Shown in pieces: positions 8,433 through 16,586 of a stretch of 64,000 nucleotides of DNA. The position numbers and the translations under genes are program-made. The stretch comes from Pseudolachnospira sp051055405 (lineage in GTDB: Bacteria > Bacillota > Clostridia > Lachnospirales > Lachnospiraceae): assembly GCF_051055405.1 (NCBI RefSeq), contig NZ_CP167068.1, positions 2,790,001 through 2,854,000 of the forward strand, in the 5' to 3' direction. The notes below the pieces were generated by a model. It saw only the letters and a list, made by a program, of their open reading frames with translations, made no database searches and was not told the DNA's origin. Position 1 is the stretch's first letter, and the number at the start of each line of letters is the position of its first letter.

Positions 8433-10711
8433 TCTTTTACACCTCCCTGCTCTTTTTGACTTTCCCGGTAACCATTGGGCGTTACGTTCTCCAGTTTTTT
8501 AAAGGACCGGCAGAAACTCTGGACAGAATTAAAACCACATTTATAACCAATCTCCGTAATCGTCCTTCCGGTCGTCTGCAATAGAAGTTTTGCCTGCTCA
8601 ATGCGAAATGTGTTCAGGTAATTGGAAAAATAGGATCCAGTCACCTCGACAAACAGGGAGCTTAGATAGGATGCCGTAATTCCAATATAATCGCTGATCT
8701 CATTGAGAGATAAATTGCTGTCCATATAATGGGATGCAATATAAGATTTGGCTTCTTCCACATATTTATACCGGTTCTTTCGGCTGCTGCTGCCCGCCAG
8801 CCGAATGACATCCTGGCAAAAAGCGGTCATTTCTGTTTTATAAGATTCTGCAGAATCTGCCGCCTCTTTCGAGTGTTCTTCCAAACGCGGTAAACGGTTC
8901 AATTCCTCCGCTGAGATACCATTTTCAATCAACCACTCAATAATCTCGTCCATCACCAAGCTACAGTAGGAAAAGAGCTGCTCTGGGTCTCGATCCTGCC
9001 ACAAAAATTCGCGCAAAAGCAACGCCGAAGCTTCCTCGGCTTCCGCCCGCTTACCATCAAAGGCCAGTTTCAGCATCACTGGTACTTTTTCTCTCAAATA
9101 ATGCTGATCATATCCCTGCAAAGTCTCGGAATCTGCTTCTCCCTCTGCATAGTACTGCTGATGCTGGATATCATTCAAAGCTTCCTGATAGGAAGCAGCT
9201 GTCCCTTCAATACTCGTATACATCTTTCCCTTTCCGATTACCAACTGAAACGGAAGGGATTTCATCTGCGTGTCCAAAACCTGTTTTAACCTGGCCAAAA
9301 ACTGTTTTGCACGGACAGCGGCCACTTCCTCTGCTCCCCACAGAACCAGCGCCACGGTCTGACGATCGGTCAAAACATGGAAGACCCTCAGCTCGCCAGG
9401 ATCTGTTTCCCGCACCAGTTTGACAACGCTCTTTTGATACAAAGCTGTCTCAATGGAATTGGGCGTACGATCTTCCGGAGGCAATAGCCGCAAAGCAATC
9501 ACCTGATACCGCCCGGTCAAAAGTTCCGGGGCTCCAATTCCTTGCAAGGTCTCGCGGACACGCTCCATTCCCAGGCTCTGCCCAAATAAGATTTCCCTTA
9601 TCTGCTGGCGAATCACATCCTCTGAGATATTTCGCATCAATTCTTGATATTGTTCATTCCGATTGATCGAATCTGAGTATGCCAGTTCCAAAAAATCAAT
9701 TTCATTTCCTTTTCGAATTCCCTTCCTCCCATCCGGAAGCGTCAGTTTCATCAAATGGCTGATTGGCTGATAAACCTTTCTGGTTAAATAAAATGCAAAA
9801 AGGATACTGACCAAAGCATAAATCGCGATAGCAGGAACCATCCACTTGGATGCGGCGCGAAAACTAGCTCTCATGCCTTCCTTATCCACCTGACAGAGAT
9901 AACTCCACCCTGTCGCTTCTGATTGGACCAGATAATACTCTTGATCGCCATTGTACTTTGGTTGTGCTTCACTGACAATACGCTCCGGATGTTCCGCACA
10001 CCAGGCTAGTACCGATTCATCCTCTCCCACAATCCGTACTCCTTCCTCAGAAAATACGGAAAACTCCAGCTGCTCTTCCTGGCTGGATTGAATAATAGAA
10101 ATCAAGCTGGCATTGTCTAACTCTAAGATCATCAGGCCTACAAAAATGGGGGTGTGCATTTCGGAAAATAGGTAAATGCGCCCTTCTCCCGCTATCACTC
10201 TCCAAGGGGATTCCAGATAAGTATCTCCCGGCGTATAGCGTTCTAGATAAGTTTCAATAATCGGTGCAGACTTGGAATATTCCAGAGGAAGGAACGTACC
10301 GACCGAAGAATATACCAGTTGTGAAAACGGCGTGTATAAAAAAGCGTCCTGGATGAGATCATTGTTCACTTTTTGGCTCTTTAACGTACTGACAATCCGC
10401 GATTGGCACGCGGAATCCGTCCCTTCTGGATCAATCATCGCTTTACGGAAATCCGCAGTCCAGAGGCTCTGAACCATATCATAAGAAAGCAAATTACACG
10501 CCAAATCCACCTCATCGCTGATTCGGCGCATCTGACGAAGATTCAGATCTACAATTTGCTGCCGCTGCCGTTCTCCAAAAATCAGATTGATCGTATAGCC
10601 AAAAAACAGGATCGTCACTCCTGTCAGCAAAATAAGCACAAAAAATGTTTGGTAGAAAATGCTCTTTTTCTGAAAAAGCCCGGTTAACTTTTTTCCGGTT
10701 TTACCTCTCAT
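8429..10711 (-). CDS. Membrane-bound AraC family regulator (YesN-like sensor)
   Basis: This protein of about 760 residues has an N-terminal transmembrane helix, an extracellular sensor region of roughly 260 residues, and a second transmembrane helix (WMVPAIAIYALVSILFAFYL). A long cytoplasmic linker leads to a C-terminal AraC-type double HTH. The HTH shows NLSLNEISDYIGITASYLSS and TEIGYKCGFNSVQSFCRSFK, and the protein ends shortly after TPNGYRE. One-protein sensors of this kind usually switch adjacent sugar or organic-acid uptake genes. The overlap ATGA links it to the orphan TRAP binding protein, so the two are translationally coupled and that ligand may be the signal. ATG at 10711 has AAGGCGG upstream; a GTG two codons earlier is possible. 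Confidence 0.85.
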   Translation of the reverse strand: MRGKTGKKLTGLFQKKSIFYQTFFVLILLTGVTILFFGYTINLIFGERQRQQIVDLNLRQMRRISDEVDLACNLLSYDMVQSLWTADFRKAMIDPEGTDSACQSRIVSTLKSQKVNNDLIQDAFLYTPFSQLVYSSVGTFLPLEYSKSAPIIETYLERYTPGDTYLESPWRVIAGEGRIYLFSEMHTPIFVGLMILELDNASLISIIQSSQEEQLEFSVFSEEGVRIVGEDESVLAWCAEHPERIVSEAQPKYNGDQEYYLVQSEATGWSYLCQVDKEGMRASFRAASKWMVPAIAIYALVSILFAFYLTRKVYQPISHLMKLTLPDGRKGIRKGNEIDFLELAYSDSINRNEQYQELMRNISEDVIRQQIREILFGQSLGMERVRETLQGIGAPELLTGRYQVIALRLLPPEDRTPNSIETALYQKSVVKLVRETDPGELRVFHVLTDRQTVALVLWGAEEVAAVRAKQFLARLKQVLDTQMKSLPFQLVIGKGKMYTSIEGTAASYQEALNDIQHQQYYAEGEADSETLQGYDQHYLREKVPVMLKLAFDGKRAEAEEASALLLREFLWQDRDPEQLFSYCSLVMDEIIEWLIENGISAEELNRLPRLEEHSKEAADSAESYKTEMTAFCQDVIRLAGSSSRKNRYKYVEEAKSYIASHYMDSNLSLNEISDYIGITASYLSSLFVEVTGSYFSNYLNTFRIEQAKLLLQTTGRTITEIGYKCGFNSVQSFCRSFKKLENVTPNGYRESQKEQGGVKE

Positions 10712-10848
10712 ATGCACCGCCTTTTCCCCGTTATTTATAGTTTATCTTAAACCATTTGAAAGGAAGCGTCAATTTATTTCCATATACAAAATAAAAAACT
10801 CGTCGCATCAGCGATATCTTCCTACGCAGTGCGATCCATAGCGGAGCG

Positions 10849-10901
10849 CTTTAATTCTTCTATAGGAAATTCCAACGGAATTTCCTATAGAAGAATTAAA
10901 G
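10849..10901. repeat. Perfect 25-base inverted repeat with 3-base loop
   Basis: Arms 10849-10873 and 10877-10901 are exact reverse complements around the loop AAC. The stem is AT-rich (CTTTAATTCTTC at the base). It is far longer than a usual terminator stem. It directly abuts the next hairpin, sharing base 10901. Confidence 0.85.
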
Positions 10902-10938
10902 ATGCCGCAGATTTTTCTCCTTATTACTCTGCGGCATC
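10901..10938 (-). terminator. Terminator-like hairpin after the hydrolase gene
   Basis: GATGCCGCAGA at 10901-10911 pairs perfectly with TCTGCGGCATC at 10928-10938. On the minus strand it is followed by TTTAATTCTTC, so it can end the TRAP/hydrolase transcript. Confidence 0.6.
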
Positions 10939-10999
10939 CCACTTATTTCTATTCTTCTATTTGCTTTTTCTCCTGATCAAAATACCAATAAGCGCATCT

Positions 11000-11941
11000 T
11001 TACAGCATGCCAAACTCTCTCCGGAAGGACGCGCAGATTCCATCATGTACCCAACGGGTCAAGGGACGATCTACCACGCAAAAGCCATGACCAACGCGTG
11101 GAGCCAAATTCAACTCGCAGGGTACTCCTGCTTGCAAAAGCCGGGCGGCGAATTCCAATCCCTCGTCACGAAGCGGGTCTAGCTCTGCAATGACCAGATA
11201 AATCGGGCAAAGGCCGTCCAAATCCTCACAGTAGCCAGGCATCGCATAGTAGGACGGATTTGTTCCGTTCATGCCACCTATATACAAATGTTCCACGGCC
11301 TCTCTCTTTTTCCCCTCTTTGCGAAGAGCAAACTTCTCATTCTGGAAAGTAGAAGGATAAGTCTTGCCAGTCACAGCCGGGCAGTTCATCACAGCCAGGG
11401 AGATATCCGGGCCACCATGATCCCTAACGTAAAGGGCCAGGCCACCGACCAGGTTTCCTCCTGCGCTGGTGCCATGCAGGCCGATTCGCTCCGGATCCGC
11501 TCCGATCTCATCCGCATGGTCATGAATCCAGCAAAGCGCCGTATAGCAGTCCAGCAAAGGCGCTGGGAAATGAACCTCCTGGTTAGTCAGGCGGTATTCC
11601 ACTCCCACTACAATACAAGGCGTATGTTCCGCCAGATAGATGCAGCGGTAATTATCAATATCCAGATTTCCAGCCACCCAACCGCCGCCATGGATCTCCA
11701 TAATGACAGGCGCCTTCTCCGGCAGACCCGCGGGAGTATAGACACGAATCCGCAATTCTGTTCCCGGCTCGGTTCCAGGAATCATCCGATCTTCCATGGT
11801 CATTCCTTCGGGAAGGGTATAGCCTTTAATATATTTCTGCTGCTCGGCATTGGCCTTTTCTTTTTCTTCTTCTGTCCCATGGGCTATAATCTCATAAAGA
11901 TTTAAATGGTATTCATAACCCGGATACGCTTTTCTTTCCAT
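11000..11941 (-). CDS. Alpha/beta hydrolase (hormone-sensitive-lipase-like esterase)
   Basis: This 313-residue cytoplasmic enzyme has the HSL-family oxyanion motif HGGGW at 84-88 and nucleophile motif GTSAGG with S159. A catalytic Asp lies in ELDPLRDEG and a His in RVGHGFCV near the C-terminus. Such enzymes hydrolyse short-chain esters or lactones. It lies 79 bases after the TRAP binding-protein gene of the QMP transporter and is probably in the same operon, so it may act on the imported compound. AAAGGAGG precedes the start. The natural substrate is unknown. Confidence 0.85.
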   Translation of the reverse strand: MERKAYPGYEYHLNLYEIIAHGTEEEKEKANAEQQKYIKGYTLPEGMTMEDRMIPGTEPGTELRIRVYTPAGLPEKAPVIMEIHGGGWVAGNLDIDNYRCIYLAEHTPCIVVGVEYRLTNQEVHFPAPLLDCYTALCWIHDHADEIGADPERIGLHGTSAGGNLVGGLALYVRDHGGPDISLAVMNCPAVTGKTYPSTFQNEKFALRKEGKKREAVEHLYIGGMNGTNPSYYAMPGYCEDLDGLCPIYLVIAELDPLRDEGLEFAARLLQAGVPCELNLAPRVGHGFCVVDRPLTRWVHDGICASFRREFGML

Positions 11942-12019
11942 AATAAATATCCTCCTTTCAACGTCAGAAGGCCCTGTCTGATACAGAGCCTCCTGTAAAA
12001 TCCTTTAAAAGAGCTTTGA

Positions 12020-13177
12020 TTACTGAACGCCACCTGCTGCCAGGTAAGCATTCGGCATCTCTTCACCGATATCACTCTTAATGGTTTCCCATACCGGTTT
12101 TGCAGCTTCCTGCATTGCGGTAAAGATGTCCGCAGTGAAATCCAGAGTGGTAATGCCATCGCCAATTGCTGCAAACGCATTTTCTTCAATCTGAGTATTC
12201 TGCTCATAAGAACGCTGCAGGAACGCTTCTGCAAACTGCTCCAAAGCCTTCTGGTACTCTGCCGGCAGAGCATCGTAGGTCTCTTTGTTGATCGCAATCA
12301 CGTTCACCATCGGGAATGCGGTAATCGGCATATAGTAATCCTGAACCTCATAGAACTTGCTTGCATACACAGCGGTGATCGGGTTATCCTGCGCCTGAAC
12401 CAATCCCTGCTGCAAAGCCATATACAGATCGCTGAATGCCAGAGGGGTAGGCTTCGCGCCCAGATTCTCCCAGAACGCAGTATGATATTTGTTCTCCATA
12501 ACGCGGATGGTCATCTCTTTAAAATCGTCCGCCGTCTTGATCTCCTTATTGGTGGACAGACCACGGAAATTGGAGAATCCAAGACCGATCAGCTGCATCT
12601 GTTTTGCATTAAAGATTGCCTGGAAAGAATCCTTAAAATTCTTTACGCCTTCATAAGCAGCTTCAGGGCTCTCGAATACGGCAGGCATATCAAATACTGC
12701 AATTTCCGGCATATAGGAAAGCAGGGGGGAAGTTGCCATAGAGATCATGTCAATGCTTCCGGCCATGCAGCTTTCCGCCAGCTCGCCGTCGCCGCCCAGA
12801 ACGCCGTCCCAGGACAGTTTAACGTTCAGTTTGCCATCCGTCATCTCACTCAGTTCTTTCGCAGCTGCTTCCTGAATGCCATAGCCTTCATTGGTGGAAG
12901 AAGCAGACGAAGCGATGGTCAGCTGAACTTCCGGCAGATTCGCTGCATCTACTTTTTCGATAATAGAAGCGCTGTTCCCGCCTGCCGCGGTCGTTCCCTC
13001 TGCCGCCGCGGTTCCTTCCGCCGCAGTGGTTCCTTCCGCTGCAGTCGTAGCTGCTGCGGTAGTAGCTGCATCCGTCTTAGGAGCCGCCGTCGTAGAATCC
13101 TTTCCAGAGCCGCAGGCTGCCATGGACAGAATCATTGCCATCGAAAGAGCTCCAGCTAAAATTTTCTTTGCTTTCAT
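12020..13177 (-). CDS. TRAP transporter substrate-binding lipoprotein, DctP family
   Basis: This 385-residue exported binding protein has a lipobox MAACGSG (C22) and then a Thr/Ala/Gly-rich linker of about 45 residues (TTAAPKTDAATTAAATTAAE and on) that probably spans the cell wall. The DctP domain follows, starting at VQLTIASSASSTNEGYG. The conserved ligand-binding region shows MTIRVMENKYHTAFWENLG, then SDLYMALQQGLVQAQDNPIT. It is the third gene of a Q-M-P operon and lies 69 bases after dctM. The ligand is probably a carboxylate, since a conserved Arg is present, but its identity is not shown. Confidence 0.9.
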   Translation of the reverse strand: MKAKKILAGALSMAMILSMAACGSGKDSTTAAPKTDAATTAAATTAAEGTTAAEGTAAAEGTTAAGGNSASIIEKVDAANLPEVQLTIASSASSTNEGYGIQEAAAKELSEMTDGKLNVKLSWDGVLGGDGELAESCMAGSIDMISMATSPLLSYMPEIAVFDMPAVFESPEAAYEGVKNFKDSFQAIFNAKQMQLIGLGFSNFRGLSTNKEIKTADDFKEMTIRVMENKYHTAFWENLGAKPTPLAFSDLYMALQQGLVQAQDNPITAVYASKFYEVQDYYMPITAFPMVNVIAINKETYDALPAEYQKALEQFAEAFLQRSYEQNTQIEENAFAAIGDGITTLDFTADIFTAMQEAAKPVWETIKSDIGEEMPNAYLAAGGVQ

Positions 13178-13246
13178 TTTTTTCCTCCTATAATCATTGC
13201 TTATTGTATTCGGCCTCAGGCCGTTACTACCAGATATAAAATCAAA

Positions 13247-14536
13247 TCAACCGACTAAAACCAAGCTAAACCAAGGGACAAAGGTAATCAGCAGCAGGGC
13301 GATACAGTAGGTTCCGATCAGAGGCAGCGCCTTCTTTCCGATTGTCATCGCGTCGCTTTGTATCATTGGCGCCGCCACAAATAAGTTCATGCCGAAAGGC
13401 GGCGTTACAAAACCAGCTGCCAGGTTTACCGTCATGATGATACCCAGGTGAATTGGATTCACTCCCAATTCGGAAGCGAAAGGAAGAAGCATCGGCGCCA
13501 GAATCATGATCGCCGGGCCAACATCCAAAACCATACCCATCAAGAACAGAATCAGGTTCAGTAATAACAGGAACACAACTTTGCTGCTAATCGTCGCCGA
13601 CAGGAAGTCTGCCAGAGACTGGGGAGCGTCCACCAACACCAGGATTTTCATAAATGCTTGTGCTAAAGCCAGCATCATGCCAAGGGGCGCATAGGTTTTT
13701 ACGCCTTCCTGGAAGAACTTCAGCAGATCGCGGAACCGTACGCTTCTATAAATAAAGAGGCAGACGATAATCGCGTAAAATACGGATACGCAAGCGGCTT
13801 CCGTAGGAGTTACGATACCCGTGTAGATACCACCCAGGATGATCACCGGCGTTAACAGAGCCCAGAATCCATCTTTAATAACATGTAAAATCCCTTTCGA
13901 GCGGAGCTCATTGTAATGGGATTCGATACGGCCGCGGTCTTCCCCTTTCCTAGCGCAGTAGACCACCGTATAAATCATCAATGTCAAAGCAATCAGGCAG
14001 CCGGGAATAATTCCTGCCGTAAACAGATCGCCAACCGAGGTGTTCGTCACCAGACCATAAGCGATAAACGGAATACTGGGAGGAATGATAACGCCCAGGC
14101 CGCCGGCCGTGGCTACCAATGCCGCGGAAAAGGTCTTGTCATATCCTAAATCCGTCAAAAACGGGATACACATCGCGCCAACCGCCGCGCAAGTTGCAGG
14201 GCCGGAACCGGAAATCGCGCCGTAGAACAGACAGGTAACGATCACTGCGCAAGGCATACCGCCGCGAAGCTTTCCAATAAATACTGCAAATACGTCAAAC
14301 AGCTTTTTTGACAAACCACCAGTCGCCATGATCGCACCGGAAAGCATAAACAGTGGAATGGCCAAAATGGAGGTCGTGTCCACACCTTTGATCATACTGC
14401 GGACTACAAACTGCAGATCTCCCTGAAAACTCGGATCAATCAGGGCCGGAAAAATCGTGCCGAATCCCATCGCCATGGCAATCGGGATTCCCAGTATCAG
14501 ACAGAGGAAAAATACGCCAAAAATAATTCCGATCAT
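13247..14536 (-). CDS. TRAP transporter large permease, DctM family
   Basis: This 429-residue membrane protein has about 12 hydrophobic segments. It shows the DctM signatures IPLFMLSGAIMATGGLSKKL, ISGSGPATCAAVGAMCIPFL and VIIPPSIPFIAYG, and ends at the usual length. It forms the main Na+-coupled transport channel with DctQ. Its start overlaps the dctQ stop by four bases (ATGA), so translation is coupled. The linked binding protein follows. Substrate specificity resides in the DctP protein. Confidence 0.93.
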   Translation of the reverse strand: MIGIIFGVFFLCLILGIPIAMAMGFGTIFPALIDPSFQGDLQFVVRSMIKGVDTTSILAIPLFMLSGAIMATGGLSKKLFDVFAVFIGKLRGGMPCAVIVTCLFYGAISGSGPATCAAVGAMCIPFLTDLGYDKTFSAALVATAGGLGVIIPPSIPFIAYGLVTNTSVGDLFTAGIIPGCLIALTLMIYTVVYCARKGEDRGRIESHYNELRSKGILHVIKDGFWALLTPVIILGGIYTGIVTPTEAACVSVFYAIIVCLFIYRSVRFRDLLKFFQEGVKTYAPLGMMLALAQAFMKILVLVDAPQSLADFLSATISSKVVFLLLLNLILFLMGMVLDVGPAIMILAPMLLPFASELGVNPIHLGIIMTVNLAAGFVTPPFGMNLFVAAPMIQSDAMTIGKKALPLIGTYCIALLLITFVPWFSLVLVG

Positions 14537-15051
14537 GCTATGTCTCCTCCTATTGTTTTCTTATTTCCTTTTTTTAATTCCATACAAGTTAAAATTACAC
14601 TTTGGATTCCACGAACAATACCGGAAAGGAATCCCAGCGGAGCGGATAAGTACAACAGCCAGGTCGGCATCTGCATCGCCGGGCTCAACTGACCGATCTT
14701 AAGAGCGTTCTGCATAACCTCCCAGGCCGGCAAAAACATAATGCAGCAAAAAGCCACAGCCAAGATTTTTCCAATAATGTCAATTGCCGCCGTTACCGGA
14801 CGGGGAAATAGTTTAATTACCACGTCTACCTGTAACATACTACCCCTACGGATGCAAAAGCCGGTGGCAATCATTGCTGACCACACGAAACAGTAGCGGC
14901 AGAATTCTTCCGGCCAAGGCAGCGGGTTTTTGAATGCGTACCGGATAATGACCTGAAACATCATCACGCAAGCAATCAGTATTAGGAAGATAACCAATAT
15001 TGCTTCTTCCAGGTACCGATCCAACCATTTAAGAAACTTCGGTACTTTCAT
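14533..15051 (-). CDS. TRAP transporter small permease, DctQ family
   Basis: This protein of 172 residues has four transmembrane helices. It includes the DctQ pattern FQVIIRYAFKNPLPWPEEFCRY and VWSAMIATGFCIRRGSMLQV, typical of the small TRAP subunit that binds DctM. The frame is open further upstream to 15096, but the ATG at 15051 has GAGGAGG at the right distance and starts the usual MKVPKFLKWLDRYLEE. It is the first gene of the QMP operon. The promoter probably lies in 15097-15240, where I see no strong consensus on the minus strand. Confidence 0.9.
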   Translation of the reverse strand: MKVPKFLKWLDRYLEEAILVIFLILIACVMMFQVIIRYAFKNPLPWPEEFCRYCFVWSAMIATGFCIRRGSMLQVDVVIKLFPRPVTAAIDIIGKILAVAFCCIMFLPAWEVMQNALKIGQLSPAMQMPTWLLYLSAPLGFLSGIVRGIQSVILTCMELKKGNKKTIGGDIA

Positions 15052-15251
15052 TTCTCTCTTCCTCCTCATTTTCCTTATTCTACAGACAAGGTGCAAACAC
15101 AGGAACTTATGAATGGATCCGATTCATATATTCGCCGTATGAGTTGATAGCCACAGCATAACACACGAAGAAAATCCCGTATAGATGGGAAAATTCCAAC
15201 AGATAAACCTGGATTCTACAGGTTTTAAGATTTGGTTAATGATTTGAAATT

Positions 15252-15280
15252 TTGTTAAACGTCCTGCTTTCCTGCATAAT
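15252..15280 (+). promoter_or_regulatory. Probable sigmaA promoter for the recombinase gene
   Basis: TTGTTA at 15252-15257 and CATAAT at 15275-15280 are separated by 17 bases, about 45 bases before the start codon. Confidence 0.5.
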
Positions 15281-15324
15281 CACAAGTAAAATGAAGAAAA
15301 TTGTATGCAGGAGGTCTAATCATT

Positions 15325-16161
15325 ATGAATCAACTAACAGAACAAAGAATACAGGCATTTGAAGCCCATCTCTATCTAAATGAAAAATGCAAGACAACTA
15401 TAGTCAAATATGTCCGAGCCGTGCAGAAGCTGGCCGGCTATTTGCAGAGCACGGAGCTTACCAAGCCCCGCCTTTTCGAATACCGGGAGCTCATGCAGAA
15501 ACAGTCCAAGGCCCAGACCGTCAACGGCGCGCTGTCAGCAATCAATTCTTTTTTAGATTTCTGTGGTTGGCAAGACTGCAAGGTAAAGCTTTTAAAGGTA
15601 CAGAGACAAGCATTTTTAGACGAGACCAAAGAGCTGTCCGAGGCAGAATACAAGCGCCTTTTAGCGGCGGCCCAGGCAAAGGAAAACGAGCGCTTATACC
15701 TTCTTATGCTGACGATCTGCGGCACCGGGATCCGAGTCAGCGAGCTTGCCTATATCACTGTGGAAGCGGCAAAGGCAGGACGTACAGAAATTTGCATGAA
15801 AGGAAAAAACCGTACCATTATCCTGCAAAAGGAGCTGCGAAACAGGCTGCTCAAATATGCGAAAAAGCAAAATATTGTAAGCGGTCACATTTTCCGTACC
15901 AAAAGTGGGAGAGCCCTCGACCGCTCGAATATCTGCCACGATATGAAGAGGCTGTGCAGCGAGGCGAGGGTAGATTCCCGCAAGGTATTCCCTCATAACC
16001 TGCGCCATCTCTTTGCGCGTACCTTTTACGCTGCCACGAAAAATCTGGCGCATCTGGCTGATGTGCTGGGTCATAGCCGGATTGAGACAACACGGATTTA
16101 TGTGGCGGTCAGCGCTGCGGCCCATGAGCGGATTCTGAACCGGATGAGATTGATCGTATAA
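15325..16161 (+). CDS. Tyrosine recombinase (XerC/D-like integrase/invertase)
   Basis: This protein of 278 residues has a SAM-like N-terminal DNA-binding domain and a complete catalytic domain. Counting from the upstream TTG at 15301, the catalytic residues are R145 (TGIRVSEL), K169 (GKN), H232-x-x-R235 (HNLRH), H258 (LGHSRIETT) and Y267. ATG at 15325 follows AGGAGG and is the better start. Such recombinases integrate, resolve or invert DNA between short repeats. No phage or conjugation genes are adjacent. Its stop is 24 bases from the first arm of a perfect 20-base inverted repeat. The neighbouring 256-base segment carries a promoter and a terminator. This context suggests a dedicated DNA invertase for that segment rather than an element integrase. 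Confidence 0.88.
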   Translation: MNQLTEQRIQAFEAHLYLNEKCKTTIVKYVRAVQKLAGYLQSTELTKPRLFEYRELMQKQSKAQTVNGALSAINSFLDFCGWQDCKVKLLKVQRQAFLDETKELSEAEYKRLLAAAQAKENERLYLLMLTICGTGIRVSELAYITVEAAKAGRTEICMKGKNRTIILQKELRNRLLKYAKKQNIVSGHIFRTKSGRALDRSNICHDMKRLCSEARVDSRKVFPHNLRHLFARTFYAATKNLAHLADVLGHSRIETTRIYVAVSAAAHERILNRMRLIV

Positions 16162-16185
16162 GCCCCTAAAAAACAAAAAGACCAC

Positions 16186-16205
16186 AGAATAGTCCTTCTG
16201 TGGTA
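16186..16205 (+). repeat. Left inverted repeat (IR-L) of the putative invertible segment
   Basis: This 20-base arm (agaatagtccttctgtggta) is exactly repeated in inverted orientation at 16462-16481, and the match extends imperfectly outward (CCAC/CCAT at 16182-16185). IR-L also forms its own hairpin CCACAGAA/TTCTGTGG. On the minus strand that hairpin is followed by TCTTTTTGTTTTTT, so it doubles as an intrinsic terminator for leftward transcripts. Confidence 0.9.
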
Positions 16206-16249
16206 TGCCTAGATTCACTTACACGGTTCGACTTGATGCAAGTACATAT

Positions 16250-16278
16250 AGTATAGTGCGTGAACACATTTTTTTCAA
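16250..16278 (-). promoter_or_regulatory. Leftward sigmaA promoter inside the invertible segment
   Basis: On the minus strand, TTGAAA (16278-16273) and TATACT (16255-16250) are separated by 17 bases. This is near-consensus and among the better promoters in the window. In the present orientation it fires toward the 3' end of the recombinase gene, where it meets the terminator in IR-L. Confidence 0.7.
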
Positions 16279-16385
16279 GCGGCTTGAGAAAAAAAATATA
16301 GGGAATCAATGCCACGCTTATATTTTGACACAACTCGAAAGCCTGAAACCTCTTTGTGTGTTGCAGGCTGCATTATTATGCCAGA

Positions 16386-16428
16386 AAAGGACGGCTTCCC
16401 GTTGTGTCCTTTCTTTTTTTCTTTTTTT
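16386..16428 (+). terminator. Rightward intrinsic terminator inside the invertible segment
   Basis: AAAGGAC at 16386-16392 pairs with GTCCTTT at 16406-16412, followed by two 7-base T runs. It would stop read-through from the recombinase gene into the AP2 gene in the present orientation. Confidence 0.75.
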
Positions 16429-16461
16429 ATCTTCTATTTTCCGTTTCTATTTGCAACGCTT

Positions 16462-16481
16462 TACCACAGAAGGACTATTCT
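16462..16481 (-). repeat. Right inverted repeat (IR-R) of the putative invertible segment
   Basis: Exact reverse complement of 16186-16205, extended imperfectly to 16485. Unlike IR-L, it is not followed by a T run on its right side, so a transcript leaving rightward would not be terminated there. Confidence 0.9.
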
Positions 16482-16586
16482 ATGGTGGTTTCACCTTCCA
16501 TTGGCAAGAGCATACGAAGTCAAACACAAATGCCTCCAGTGCCTAGAAAATACTGGCTATCGAGCTATATTTCAGGAGAGTTGCTC

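Larger units (their letters stand above)
10718..10999. other. Intergenic gap with two nested hairpins, no gene seen
   Basis: This gap separates the hydrolase stop from the AraC start on the minus strand. It holds two perfect inverted repeats, listed separately, and an AT-rich stretch next to the AraC gene. No convincing ORF was found. Confidence 0.5.
16206..16461. other. Putative invertible promoter/terminator segment (256 bp)
   Basis: The segment lies between the two inverted repeats, between the recombinase gene and the AP2 gene. It encodes no convincing protein. It contains a strong leftward promoter near the left end and a rightward intrinsic terminator near the right end. As written, both elements keep the AP2 gene off. 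Inversion would place the promoter facing the AP2 gene and turn the terminator away. This is an inference from architecture; no alternative orientation is visible in a single sequence. Confidence 0.65.

Noticed and set aside
16182..16204. IR-L as nothing more than the recombinase terminator
   Set aside because: The hairpin lacks a T run on the plus strand, and its exact 20-base inverted copy at 16462-16481 calls for another explanation.
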